Part shown: in pieces, positions 23,863 to 36,763 of the stretch
Layout of the letters: the number at the start of each line of letters is the position of its first letter
Position numbering within the stretch: the stretch's first letter is position 1
DNA from: Hyaloscypha bicolor E
Taxonomy: Eukaryota; Ascomycota; Leotiomycetes; Helotiales; Hyaloscyphaceae
Reading direction: 5' to 3'
NCBI RefSeq assembly: GCF_002865645.1
Contig: NW_020194685.1
Span: 372,001-436,000, forward strand
DNA length: 64,000 bases
Program-made: the position numbers and the translations under genes
Notes under the pieces: generated by a model
What the model was told of the DNA's origin: nothing
The model's input: the letters and a program-made list of their open reading frames with translations, nothing else
The model's database searches: none

Positions 23863-24649
23863 ATTTACTAGAACTAGAAATTAGAAAACAAGTATAAAAC
23901 AAGGAATTAAGCCAGAGGTATAAGCGAAGCGCTACTAAAGGTCGAGGCACTCTTTCTTTCCTTGCTCTTTAGCTTAGTATTTTTAATATATGAGATTATT
24001 TGAACCCTGAGCCTTCGATTATTATATTGATCTTGCTGTTACAGCTCCTCGATTGGAACTGGTCGAGATCTTGGTCCACCGTCAGACTTCCCGCTCAAAT
24101 TCCTCACACAGTTACTTCGGTATAATAGGCAAATAATAATATGAGGAAAATGGTGACGACTTGATTTCGACAACTCTCGTCCGGTCTTGGTTCGACTTCG
24201 CGAGCAGGGTTTCCCTTCTACATTCACGGAGCACCTCTTCTCATTATAAAATCTGCGATATCAATCATCGAGCCACTTCCTATCAGCTTAACTTCCCGCT
24301 CAGCGTGGAGGTGGATTAGCCACGCCCCAGGTCGCTTCGGGGTGTTTGATTATGGATAGCCTATTAAGAAGAGGAATTCCCCTTTACATTGCTTAACTAG
24401 CTTGACAAGGGGAGATGATTCCAAGACCCGAAGCAAAGAGGGGACTCTTTGACTCATGGACTTGATCTGCAAATTCAAGATTTCGTTACACATCGCATCA
24501 ATTTGCCCAACTATTCCCTTGCCTTGCAATGATCGCACTTGGAAATAGTGAATCTAGGGAAATCAAACTTTTGTTGCCCTTCGGGTCAATTTCCGCATTC
24601 ACTACTTGTCTGTTGAGATCGGCTTCCACCTCTCACCATCTATAGTGCG

Positions 24650-24657
24650 TATATAAA
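24650..24657 (+). promoter_or_regulatory. TATA box
   Basis: TATATAAA, 58 bases upstream of the ATG of a tiny signal-peptide-like frame. A second copy, TATATAAA at 25991, lies in a similar setting. Both fit core promoter elements by sequence only. Confidence 0.4.
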
Positions 24658-24714
24658 CAGCCTCGCACTCTGCAACTTACAACGGCAATTCAAACCCCCG
24701 GATTTCCTGTGGAG

Positions 24715-24786
24715 ATGGAGTTAGTCTTTCTGCTTCTCTGTGCCTTCTTCACAGCCAATGAGGCTAGAGCAATACATCGTGCATGA
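24715..24786 (+). CDS. Signal-peptide-like micro-ORF, possible broken secreted-protein gene
   Basis: ATG to TGA encodes 23 residues, MELVFLLLCAFFTANEARA then IHRA: a short start, a hydrophobic core, and small residues ending in ARA, like a signal peptide with a cleavage site. Alone it would leave almost no mature peptide. The gene may be broken by the TGA, or continue through an intron I cannot place. About 75-130 bases further on is a segment (24828-24895) similar to ones near 25560 and 26190. Confidence 0.25.
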   Translation: MELVFLLLCAFFTANEARAIHRA

Positions 24787-25300
24787 AGTCGACGGTTTGC
24801 TCAACAGCAAACTTTAAGTTAGGAGAGTCGAAGTAATGAAAAAGTGCGGACTTAATAATAAATGTCATCCGGTCTTGTGTCAAATATATCAGGTTTGTTG
24901 TCAACTCGGTTTCTCTCGTCTAGAGAGGGCTTGCAATGACTTCTGAACTCCCAGAACCCCAAGAGGAAAGTCGACATAAAATGAATGGCGGGTTGTAGTC
25001 AGGGCTGTAGAGCTATGCTTACCATTCACATCCCTCGTGGCAAGCTTGTATCCATTTTATGTATCCTGTGCCCGGTCTGTGTTAGTGACTTCTCTCAAAG
25101 CCTGTATTTATATTGCTCAGGGCTGCGTGCCCAACGATTATTTTGCAGTTAGACTGTATTTCAGAATGTCAATCTCAACATCAGGACCATTTTCACATCT
25201 TTGAGATGGTGGCGAGCGTTGAGATTGTTGTCTCACTAGCATGGGTTCGTGTCAGAACTACGGTTTCAATGGAGGTCCATAGGCCTAAAAGCGGTTGTGA

Positions 25301-25612
25301 AAAAAAGGCCCATCAAGGCTTGGCACCGGCAAGGGAAGCGAAGAAGTATATATCTATACTGGATCTGACTGCGCAACGCCACAGACAACACAATCTTCTC
25401 AAAGCATTCCAAGAATACTCGGTGGTCTCACCTGCCACATCTACCCCACCGGCCTCCCAGTAGCTAGACTGAAGGAAATCGAGGAACTCATTCTCACGAA
25501 TCACAGATTCTACAGCATAATTGATAGGGAGAAGAAAGAGGCCTGTCTGCAAGTTCGAGGTAACAGCAAATATCATCCAGTCTCTTGTGAAGATTGCTGT
25601 CAAGCAGCTTAA
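25301..25612 (+). pseudogene. Coding-like fragment without start codon
   Basis: A 103-codon stop-free frame with no ATG. It reads EEVYIYTGSDCATPQTT, then LGGLTCHIYPTGLPV, RLKEIEELILTNHRFYSI and RGNSKYHPVSCEDCC. Residue choice looks protein-like and Cys-bearing, as in small secreted fungal proteins. Segments resembling NSKYHPVSC recur at about 24850 (NNKCHPVLC) and 26200 (DNRYHLVLD), suggesting three diverged copies of one family. I recognise no named family. Confidence 0.3.
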
Positions 25613-27187
25613 CCTTCCTTTCTTCCAACAGAGGAACACAGAGAAAGGAGAAGTGTCCGAAGGGGAAAAGGATCCCGAAACGATCTCAATATCGAAAAGT
25701 TGGCAGCCCATAGATTTATTTCTGTTAGACCTTCGTAATTATGTCGAAGCATTCAGAGTGTAGCGAATGCATGGGGGCTTAGAAAACCTAGATGGTGGAG
25801 AACTAAATACTCCAGATCCCGTGGTCCACTCCTGAATCGGAAGTTTTCCCAGCGTTTAGGACTATGGAAACTGTTCATCAACGCAATCTTCTCAGGGCGG
25901 AAAATTGTATAACTGCAGGTCTGAATCACTCGATTTGCTTCGCAAACTATCTTTGCCCTCTCCGCTCAATTAAGATCCCGAAAAGCTACATATATAAAGG
26001 AACGAAAACGAGCATTGGTTTCATTCCTTAGACTCAACTAGGACACAAAAATTGCCCGCAACGGGGGGACGCTGCTAGCCTTGGAGCCCCCAACAAGCCG
26101 AGCAATTTGGAGAGTAGAGCAGAGGACCGCGCAGTACAAGGAGCGGCGGCAGAGGCAACGAGCGGTAAGAGGTGTTGATGTAAAGAATGAGGGTTGACAA
26201 TAGATATCATCTAGTTTTGGATCGAGGTTTGCTGTCTAGGAGCTTGACTTCACTTGGTAAGAAAGCAGGAGAAACATGGAAGGAGAACGTGAAGTTGAGG
26301 GGAGGAAAGGACAAAGGAAACCGGAAAATGTGCTTTCATGAACTCAGCATTGGACGCTCATTCCTCAAAGCAAGTTCCTCCCCTCCCTGAGAGCGTGTTT
26401 GTGGATTAAACTTCTGATAGGGAAACGCAAAGCCTCGCAGTCAGGTGCGTTAATATAATCCCCAAGCTTACCCACGTAGCATCTCGGCGATTCATTGAGA
26501 TGGGAAACTGCCGGGGTCTGCAGCTTGCTGGTTCGAAGCCAGCGGCTGCAAATGTCCATTCTTGAGTTTGGATCCTGGGTGAGCTTAGGTCTTCAAGATT
26601 GTGAATATAATCTCACTCCACAGGTGCTCAAGGCTCAAGGCCGATGAACAGAGGGGGCGAAGGAGGAACGACCGATGCCGTGACCCTACGGACGCAGTGC
26701 TAAGCGATGCAGTGTTGCCTGCTACAGCAGCCTGACTTTCGCCGATAACCCGACGAACGCTCAACGCAGCCGAACATCGAATATCAGGAGATGATAAGAA
26801 CCAAAGGCTCAAGTAACCTCATTGGTGAAGTGGCCATAGCCATGAGGAGTCAATATCTTGCATCTGCGTCTGGTGACAGCTGATGACCCGACGGGGATAT
26901 CGGTTTCGCCTCGCCTTGCGATGGTCAGGTCGGTGAACCGAAGAAGAAAGACATTCCTAGAAATGAGAAATGAGAAGGAGTGAAGATGGATGCTTCAGCC
27001 TAGTCAAGATTTGATGAAGCATATTGACATCAGGTACCACAGTATCAGCTGAAGCTGTGAATGCTGGGCCTCGAGAAAGAGGACAGAAACGTGGAGATCT
27101 GGTAGCTGGACAGGGAGCCCTGCAACGTTGCCTCTCCCCCCGTGACTAGTGTAGTTTGCTCACAAGAGATCGAGCAAAGACTAAACA
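25613..27187. other. No gene supported
   Basis: Includes a third diverged copy of the fragment described just upstream (26187-26260) and a hairpin at 26519-26550 carrying a GGTTCGAA box. Open frames at 26187-26390, 26365-26559 and 26585-26812 are short and unrecognised. Confidence 0.35.
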
Positions 27188-30100
27188 TTGTTTAGGCAAG
27201 GCGATCAAGTAACGTTCCCTCCTTCTCCAATCTTGGCAAGCCCTTCACTTCGCCCGAGTGGCGACGAAAACAGGAAGACCGAACAGCTCGTTTCAAACTC
27301 AAACCGCATCGTCATTCTACGTCATGGGCCTGATGATCCCTCGCTATCTTTCGGAGAGGATCCGATATCAGATCGCTCTCGAACATGGTCACGAGCCAAG
27401 TAAGTCGGGATTTTTCAGCACTGTACAGTACTCGGTCGGAGAAAAGGGGCGGGCAAGTGAACTCTCCCTGCTGAGGGGCAGCGACCCAAGGGGACGGGCC
27501 GGACAATTCGAGCTTGTATACTTGTATTTGGCCACAGTAAGGCCGAATGGGGAAGCGATGCCACTTTTGATCGGTGCACAGCCTGGACTAGCTGGCTTCA
27601 GCGGTGGATCTTGGGCTCGAGCTTCAGATCTTGGACTGATATGGAATAGGGGTTGTCGCAAGCAGTGTGTTACCATGGGACGTCCCTGGCCCCGGCACTT
27701 TCAAGAAAGTGTTGGGGTAGTGAAGAGGCGATCTGGGTATACCTCGTGCCCGTGCTCGCCGCCGTTGCTGATCAGGAGGTCGGTGACTCCTGACATTCCC
27801 CACTTGGTGCAGCTCCTGGGCATCTCGCCAGCTCGCCGCCCCCGTCTTGGAGGGATAGGGGTTCCACTTCCCCATTCGGCCTACTTTAGAGGAGGAGCTA
27901 GGGGCCAAGCCTTGCCCGACCCATTTAGTGCAACCCAGATAGACCAGGTCCGGTTGAGGCTAGCCACTTGGCCAAAGACCCCCACCAGCTCTTGCTTGGG
28001 TCGCCCTCAGCCTTGTGCAACGGTGGTCGTTGCCAGCCCGTGGTCCACCCTCCTCTGACAGGACCAGCGCATCTCGCACTGACGGAGCGCCCGATCGTCA
28101 TCACGCATGGTTGATCTTTGACTGCTGCACTGCACTGCACTGTGCAGGAGCTTGCTTCACTCGAGGCCAATCTTCAAGGCCAGGCTTCACTCGAGGCCTT
28201 CCGTCGATTTCCGGGCTTCGATATTGAGGAGAGATGAAGCCCAAGACGCATGTGATTGTGCCCAACTTGAACACGTTCATCCCTCTCTTGGGGACAGAAA
28301 GTGTTCACCTGACATCTAGCCGTCCGTGATAGCCGGATAAGCACAGTACTGGCCGTGGCGGGCAGGGGGGGTGATCTCCCAGCTCCTAGCTCAGGATGCA
28401 TATCGCCCTCTCCTATCTGTTGCAGACAAGAAATCTCTCAGCGCTGAGAAATTCACCGCCAGATTGTCTCCGAGGCCAATGGAAGAGGATCACGTATTGG
28501 TGATACCGAGCCAGGCTTGAGATTGAGAGGTGAGAAGGTGTCGTCCCGGGCAAAGGGATAACCCCGGCGAGGGGAGAGACATGGCTGCATTGATGGGATT
28601 CAGGGTCCGGATGGCTTCTCCGTACCAAGGAAAGTGGAGGTGGATTCGCTGGAGAAGTTACGCCGCAGATAGCCGCTTGATAGACCGCGGCAGACAGAGG
28701 CACTGAGGCAGAGACAATGGACACAATCGAATGGAAATGATGCAAACGAAATGAGTGCGCGGAAGGGCCCTCTCGTTGAAGTTGTTGCTGAGGGAGATCA
28801 TCTGTACGTCGCCTGCGTGCGTGAGCCAGTTCCGCACCTTGAGACACCCGTCCTTGCTGCAAACTCCCAATCCCAACAACAATGCGAGAGCGAGGGTTTC
28901 CCGGGACGACGGCGCCGAGGTCGGAGAGGTCGCACCTGCTAGATCGGGATTGGCGTGTTTAGAGTTATTGCTGTGTTATTGCTGTGGTGAAAGGTATACA
29001 GCGGATAGCGAGCAGTTCGCAGCTTTGCGGGCAGGCGTTCGTCCTCCGTCTGAGAAGTGAGTGAGTGAGTGAGTGGTGAGTGAGTGCTGGCGCTAGAGTG
29101 CTGGAGCTAGAGAGAGGCTAGAGAGAGGCGTGAGAGCGGCGAGGGGAATGGCCCAGCCAATGCGCGGTGCGTCTGCGGCAGGCTGGCCGCGCCAGAGTGC
29201 TTGCGGTAAGGCGGCGATGATCTCGACGGGAATGGCTCGAGCGTACAGCGGCAGCGAAAAGCCATCACCCTGTCAGGAGGAACCCCTGCGCAGAGCTTGT
29301 ACCAACGTACCTTGTCCTGGCCTGCCCTCTCCTGCCCTCTCCTGCCCTCTCGCCTGTCCTTTCGCACCGTCATCAACAATCAATTGACATGACAATCCCG
29401 ATATGCGAGGCAGACGCCCTCCTGCACCAAACCAACACCGACTCTACGACGCCCAATCAATGAATGGCTCTGGGCTGTCGAAAATCCCTCCTGCGCCCCA
29501 GCTTTGCGTGCTGATGGCAGATGCTTGTCTGCATCGTCTCCCCAACGCGAAGCGCATAGTTCAGTAGTACGATCGTTTGTTTCGTTGCCCCTGCCTGCTG
29601 CTCACCGACCATGGCCGTGAGTGACCACGACCCGAAGGCCCCGTATTTGTCATTTTCGATGTCTTGCATCTATCTGCCTCGCCTTTCGCGCGGCTATTGC
29701 GAGTGTGAAAAGTGGTCCCTGCTGGCAACCATCCAACATCAATGCAATAGTGCCAACCTGTTTCCTGGCACCCGCGATGCTCTGCATCCGCCGTGGCGTG
29801 GCGTTCTGGGCAACCGTCACCCCCTGCACCCCCCTCAGCGACCGTTTTGTTGGAACACTCTCGCAGCACATCCAGTCATCCCTCCACCAACTTTACCTAC
29901 CAACCTGCACCTAGGACATCAGATTTCACTTCCGCATCCAACCAACACAGGCCTGCCCCCCCCCCATCTATGGACCTCCCATGTGCAACCTTGGCGTTGC
30001 TTCGTTGAGCCATTCGGAAGACGCTGCATCAAAACATCGCTAGCTGCATTGCAGAAGGGACCTTCTGGAAGCCGCGTATTGGAGGGAGACAGCCGGGTGT

Positions 30101-33100
30101 GTAACCCGGGGTGCCTTTCTCTGCCGCGACTGCCCCGCTGAGTCGATATATCACATGGCACAAGATCGTCAAGTTCAGGACAGCATCAAAGCCGCGAACC
30201 TTGCCGCTGCTGTGCAACGTGTGCCAGGCTTGGTTGTCGGTACCGTCAAAAAAACCCCCCAAAACAAAAATCTGAAAATCCGAAATGTGAGTAAACAACG
30301 AGGCAACATGGAGACTTTCTCGAGTGAGGTTCTGGAGTGAGTGTTGGGTGCTCGTCGCAATTCTTGGACGGTACTCAGCGTGTAAACTCGGCCCGAACCG
30401 CGGCTCCTGTCCCGAGTCGGTCGGCTTCTCTCAGAACATGACATCGTTCAGGCGCCTTCGCCGCTTTTCCTTTTCAGGACCCCTGGATCGAAGTCCAGGT
30501 GGGGGATCGGGAGTTCGTGGTAATGGTGGCGGGGCAGGCTAGCCCTCTGACTGGCAACGCTGAATGTTGAAAAACCTGAGAGTGAGATCGATTCCTGAGG
30601 TTTGGGAAAAGGTTGGGAGGGGTTTGCTGTTGGGGGTGGGAGGGGGGAGGGGGGGGGAAGGGGGCGGGAATAACAAAGCAGCGCAAGTGCGTGCTTACGC
30701 CACCGCTCACGTGTCCGGTGCGTGCAAAGGAACAGGGGGAGAGAGAAAGAATGGAAAGGGGGCTTGAGATGTTTCGGCTTGATGCAGGTGGCGGCATGCG
30801 TGCGTGACCTCTGGCTGTTCCAAGGGAGGCCGCCCTGCGCGCCAAGCGAAGAGGGAAGGGGATGCAGGTAGGCGTTGATGATGTTTGAGCGAGCCTGCGA
30901 GCCTGCGAGCAAGCAAAGCAAGTTCTCTGCGTAGGTCGTTGGGAGTCTAATTCCAATCCCAAATCTGAAATCGTCGAAGACCAAGAGATGTGGTGGATGC
31001 CTTGGCATGCCCTGCGATGTTGCGGCGCCTTCGCAATTACGGCTGATTACGGTGTGGTTTACTCCGTTCAGAGGTTGGCCAGGTGCGGGGCAGGAGAAAA
31101 TCCACGCGCCGGGTTCAACCCAGCTGAAAGAACAAGCGCAGGGCTGGAAAGAATCCCTGTGCCCATCACAGCACAGCCCGTAAATTGGTTCCGCAGATTG
31201 GAAAAATTTGCTCCTGCTCGAAATCCCGAGTTGGGATTGCGGTCGCATGGCCATGGGGCATGAAATTGGGATCCCCATCCTCTCATCTCACTTCGTGCAG
31301 CACATACACATATACACATATTACACACTCGTATTGTAAATAATACATGCCATGGACTGCAAAACTGCAAAACTTTATCCCAGCAGCGGAAAGGCGTGAT
31401 GCTAGATCGGAACTGGATAATGCAGTTTAAGCCGTCCGAGATAGGGTTGAGAAGGGCTGTGGCCGGAAACCCGGTCGGTGGTGGAGGTGCTAGAAGAGAA
31501 GGGGGATGGTAAGACATCCAAACCTCCACCTTGGAGGGATGAGGGGTACGGGGGTCTCGGGCCATCGACGCCTCCAAGCCCTCCAAGCCTTCCAAAAAAA
31601 ACGACCTCCAGAACTCGATCTCATCATCTCAGGCCATTATGACGACGGCGCGCTTTCGGGGGATGCCAAGTGAGATCATTTTGCATGCCTTCATGCTCCC
31701 AAACTGACTGGCTGCGATAATGGGATGGATCCAGGACGACTTGAGGAGGAGGGAGGCAAGGCCAAGAAAAGAGAGGATGGAGTTTGACCACGGGGGGCCT
31801 GGCGTCGGGGGGATTGGAGGGAGGAGGTGAGATCGAGCTAAGCTCGCTCTGGAGAAGGGCACGATAATAACGCGCTCGTGTGAGTGGTTGCGAGGAAGGA
31901 GGCTGAGACATATTCGCGGAGTTTAAGCCCGCGGCTCTCCTCTCCACGCCAGGGGAGAACTGGCTCCGCTGTAGCTTCGTGAGTGGACTTGGCGAAAGGT
32001 TAGTGAGCGCTAATGCCGAAGCTAGTGAGCACTGCCAGAGTTTTAGTATGTGGGGAAGGGGAACTTAGTGAAGGACTGCCCACCGTTACTACTGATGGAC
32101 TGTACTAGTACTAGTACTGTAGGTTTGGGACCGTTGCTAGCAGCATGTCGGGCGGGGATCCCTATTGGATTCTAGTGAACGTCAAACGTTAGTTAACCTC
32201 GAAGACCCAAGGCCAGGCCAAACGGCCTTCTCCAGTTCAGTTCTCCCCTCTGTGTGCTCCAAACCTGGTTCGCTCAGAGACAGAAGCATGCACGCAATGC
32301 AGGTAGGTCGATCAGAAAGAAACAACACAATTCATTGTTAGCTTTACTTGGAATGGTGGAGAGGCGCCGCGTGTACAGTGCACCCGCTGACTGTCCAGTC
32401 TCCACCGCTGCGGCGTCTCCTGACTGGCTGGCACATCCATCCTACCAATGCAGGTCGTCGTCGAGCTCCCTGAACTCAATCTTGTGGCGTTTTACACCCC
32501 AACTGCCAGCTCGTCAAGGAAGGGAGGGTGCAGTGGGTTATTGGTCAGCGGTCAGCATTGGAACAGAACGGGCCCCGGCTCCCGGGGTTCTCCTCCTAGC
32601 CTTACAGTTTGACCGCCGCGGGCTGGAGATGGCGTCTGTCTGTCTTAAGTTTTTGAACTGAACTCGTTGACTTCGATCGGGAATCGAATCGAGGTCACGA
32701 ACAAACCTCGGTGGGGGGCACGCCACCGATGCTGGTGGGCGTGGGTGTGGGCATGAGGCTCCCCCAGCGAAAGCATCTCCGGCGCCCCCTTCCACCTCCG
32801 CCCGTGCCTGGAAAATACGACAGCTCACATTTGTCGAGATCATTCCTGCCCCTCTGATCCAGATGAAACTTAAGTTAGTCCCTCCAGTAGCGCCAATCCA
32901 TAAACGTAGCGAGCGTAGGCTGCCCTGTGTACCTGTCTTGAAACCCACACCCCTCTCTGGAGAAGAGACGAGAAGCTGCCTTCCTAAGCTTCCTTTTCTC
33001 TAGTTTGGTTTGACTTGATTTTTGCGGGACCGCCGGACGTGACCAAAGTTTAGTTTGACCTGGCGCGGTCTCTTTTTCTGCAAAATGGAGCATGCAGGTA

Positions 33101-34942
33101 TGAAGGCGACGGGTCGCTGCCTCCCTCAGCAGGAGGCCCAGCAGGACATCGATTGGCTGGCCTCGCAGCGCCTTGGGTTTAGTGTAGAACAGGTCTGAGA
33201 TGCTGTGCTCAGCGCAGTCAATCAAACCTTAAAATTAGATAGATACTCGACCCTGCTTCCCTTGGTCTCGAGTCTTTAGTTTCCAACAACCTGCCAAGAC
33301 AACGCAAGACCATTTGAGAGAGGAACCGTGGCTTCGAAGCCTTTGCACAACGTTCGCTGTTGATCAGTCACATAGCTCGGTGTCATCCGGTGAGAGGTAA
33401 GATTGCATCTCCAATCCCAGGGAAACGGATCGAGCTAGCTCGCTCGCTGCGTAGCCTCTGCCATCGTGAAGATCATGAGAGGGGAGAGAAGCCGAAGAGA
33501 AGCTGATGTGTACAAAGCCAAAATAGGTCGAGACGCTATTATCGATATCCACGTGCGAAGGTACTCGTTGAAGCCTTACTACTTCCATCCAAAGTCGACG
33601 GGCGTTAGTGGCAAGAGGGTTCAAGGCAGGACTCATATATCTTCAGGAGGCCCATCGAAGATTCGCAGACAGTCAGACGTCAGCATCAACGTCAGCGTCA
33701 GCACACCAAGTGCCGCCTTCCAAGTACCGCACCGCACCATACCATACCATACCATACGAAAGTCACCACTGCCGACCTCGCACCTCTGTACCTCCCCCTC
33801 TCACACAAGCAAAGAAAAGTTCGACATTCCAAAGAAAAGAGAGAGTCGACACGAGCTGGGGTGCCAAATCCATCCACCTTGCGTCCAGGGTCTCGATTCG
33901 TCAACAGGCACCAACATCCTGGAAAGCGGGGACTTGGTTCTCTGCTCTGAGTTGTCGAGACTGCCCATCCCCGACCCGGGAAGTTGGTTCGCCCGCGCAG
34001 AGACCTCCGCCACAGAGTCTCTCTTCGCCGGCCTGATTTAATTCGCAACTCGTGCGAGCAGAGCGAGGATATTTCGATCCAAGCCCCAAGCCCACAAGCC
34101 CGCAAGCCAGCAAGCCGTCACAGCCGCCCGCTGGCTGCATAACCGGCACCAACCTTCGAGCGAGAATTGAGCCGCCTGCTAGCACGATCGATCCCGTCTA
34201 TCGTGGTGTCCAGCCAGCCAGCCAGCCAGCCTGCCCGCCTGCCTGGATCCCCATCCAGCAGCGTGTTGTTTCGAAAGCAGTGAAGCACCAGTCAGCGTTA
34301 CCATCCCCAGCTCTCTCCACAGAACAGAAGAGACAGACGCATCTAGACCAATTCCAGGCCTCTTTCCCCTCCCCTCACCTGCACCTCCCATCAAATCAAG
34401 CCCGCCCAGACTCATCCCGCCACACAAACGTTGAGCGAAGTTCATCCGATGCCAATTCGGGTCAGCGGTCTGCAAATAGCAACAACAGACGAACGCGAGA
34501 CGAGACGAACGGGCGGAGATTTCCCAGATTAGACTCAACCCGAGTGATTCCCAGATCCAGCCCCCAAGGAAGGACCTGGTGTGCGTGTGAAGTGGTCAAG
34601 TGAGATCTGCAACGCCCGGTGCCGGAAGACCAACCAGCGGGGGGCTGCACCAGCAGCTGGAGCAATTGCGCCGGTCAAGGAGGTTATTTACGAGGCCAGC
34701 CAGCAAGCCAGCAAGCCAGCAAGCAAGCAAGCAAAGAATAGAAATCGTCGGCGGCTGCGGGAGAAGTGCATCGCATCGCATCTGCATCGCCGCGCCGCAC
34801 ACCCCCACCCCACCACGCCTCGTTTCAATATCGGACGAGACGCGACAACACGGTTCGCGGACCTGATCCGGCTTGATCTGAGTTGAGTTGAGTTGAATCT
34901 GATCTGATCTGGTTGTCTGCGGGGTCCGCCGTGCCAGGCAGT

Positions 34943-35006
34943 GGATTGATTGATTGATTAATTGGTTGATTGATTGATTGATTGATTGACTGACTGACCG
35001 ACCGAA
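34943..35006. repeat. Tetranucleotide microsatellite (ATTG)n
   Basis: About fourteen units of GATT with slight variation (ATTA, GGTT), running into GACT and GACC units. Confidence 0.85.
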
Positions 35007-35507
35007 CCAACTTGACTAGACTCCACCCGTTCCTTTCCTGCCCTGACTGTCCTCCTGTCCAGGCAAAGCCTTACGTCGATTGTGTGTGCATCCAGGCCAT
35101 CGCAGGGAAGCGAGAAGCGAGAAGAGAAGCGAGAAGAGCCTGCCGTCCCTCATCCGGGGCCCTTCGTCAAATCCAGCCAGGCCTCAGCCTACCGCCCACC
35201 ACCCACTACCCACCACCCACTACCCACTACCCCCTAACTCCGTCCTCCGTGCTGTAGAGCTTCCGCTTCCTGGGCCAGCGTGAGCTTCCCCTGCTGCCAC
35301 CTGCTGCTGCCACCTGCTGCCACAGTGCTTGCCTTTCCCCTGCTGCTCGCTGGACCCCCCCGAGCCACGCTTTCCCCGGCCCAGCCAATCCGCGCCTCCG
35401 CTCGCTGTGGCCTGTGCATCCCGGGCGCTGCTTTGGCGTTGCCTCTTGCTGCCTCACAATTAGTTCTCGCCCTCTCTGCCCCCATCGCAGCGTCGCCCCA
35501 TCGCAGC

Positions 35508-35547
35508 ACGCTCCATCGCTCCATCGCTCCATCGCTCCATCGCTCCA
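35508..35547. repeat. 9-bp tandem repeat (CTCCATCG)n-type
   Basis: GCTCCATC repeats about five times. The open frames on both strands here encode periodic HRSIAPSL-type peptides and are a by-product of the repeat. Confidence 0.6.
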
Positions 35548-35851
35548 CTCCCGCGCCGGACCCGCACCGACCAAGAATTACCCTATATCCTCCGCGGGCT
35601 CCTCGTCCACCACCACCCTCCTCCCACGCCCCCCTCCGCTCCCCTCCTTATTGCGGGGAGACCTCCTCCAGAGGTCCAACGAAGAGATCTCGCACATTTT
35701 GTGCTCGCCACAGAGCCAAGCACAGAGCCCTTTGTTCCCAACGTCGGTCGCCCCAACTCTCGCGCGGACCGCGAAGGGGCTGCCCGCCGCAACCCACTAA
35801 TCCCTCGGCTGGCTCAAATCAGAGCCCGAGAAGCAGAGTCGAGACCCGAGA

Positions 35852-35876
35852 CGAGACGAGACGAGACGAGACGAGA
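35852..35876. repeat. Pentanucleotide microsatellite (GAGAC)n
   Basis: ACGAGACGAGACGAGACGAG; about five units. Confidence 0.8.
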
Positions 35877-35996
35877 ATAGGAGCTGGTGCTGCGGCTGCG
35901 ACCGAGGGGAAGGCCCACCACGACTGCAAATGATCGATAGTAAGCGCTTCCTTCCTTCCTTGCTTCCTTGCTTCCTTACAAAATCTCGCCTGGCGC

Positions 35997-36020
35997 ATAT
36001 ATATATATATATATATACAT
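35997..36020. repeat. (AT)n microsatellite
   Basis: About eleven AT units in an otherwise GC-rich surrounding. Confidence 0.85.
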
Positions 36021-36734
36021 ATCTCTGCAATTGTCTGCTCAGCTTTCAGCTTTCCCCAGTGGGAGCTGGGACTTGCTGGAGTATTTACAGCCAACGTCCC
36101 CCAACTACAACACATTTGTTCTTTTTTTTTTTTGCTGTTGCGCAAAGCTATCAAAATCGGTCCTTGTGCGTCGCACTGCTCTCTCCCATTGGCGACCTTC
36201 GACCCCCAACATACCGCAAAAGCCAGAAGAGTCCCCCCCCATTCATCCCCGATCGAGTGTATCCTCTTCATCAAGCGGGAGCTGGATCGCTGCCGGTGCT
36301 GGTGTCACCCCATCGGCATCCCCTGGCAACCGCAATTTGGCCTCTGGCAAGCCCCGGGGACCAGGATTCCAGGACATGTTTCTCTACACCGGGCGCCTTG
36401 GCTGGTCAATTGGAATTGCTGCTATTCGCAATCTGCCACACCGTCACAAGCTGCAAAGCCTCCCTGCCTGCCCTCCACACTCCACCCACAATGCTGGGCC
36501 AGCCTCTCGGATTTTTCTACATGAACTACGCGTTGGCTGTTGTCTGCTTTCCGTTGCTAACCAGCTGGCTGCCTAGTCCTTCCACCTCCGAGCCTAGCAG
36601 TCAATCACTTAATGTGCTCGCCATCTGGTAACATCCAAGATCCAGCTGCTTGCTCGGGCCATTCGCCTTCCTGTATTGTCGGATCGGACATCGAGCCTGA
36701 CAGCTCTACCAGACAGGACTACCCAAACCACAAT

Positions 36735-36763
36735 CACCATCACCACCACCACCACCACCACCA
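36735..36763. repeat. (CAC)n trinucleotide repeat
   Basis: CACCATCACCACCACCACC, about nine units, just upstream of the possible first exon of the NDT80-family gene; the local plus-strand frame is a His run. Confidence 0.8.

Noticed and set aside
26519..26550. Hairpin with GGTTCGAAGCC resembling a tRNA T-arm and B box
   Set aside because: No matching acceptor, D or anticodon stems can be drawn upstream, so it is not a tRNA. A chance hairpin is likelier.
27258..28058. 266-codon open frame on the plus strand
   Set aside because: Starts with GTG, has no recognisable domain, and overlaps several frames of similar quality on both strands.
30448..31278. 276-codon open frame on the minus strand
   Set aside because: GC-rich low-complexity composition, overlapping open frames on the other strand, no domain; typical spurious ORF.
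35280..36631. Overlapping 200-codon frames rich in Pro, Ser and His
   Set aside because: They are produced by simple repeats and pyrimidine-rich tracts; no conserved features.
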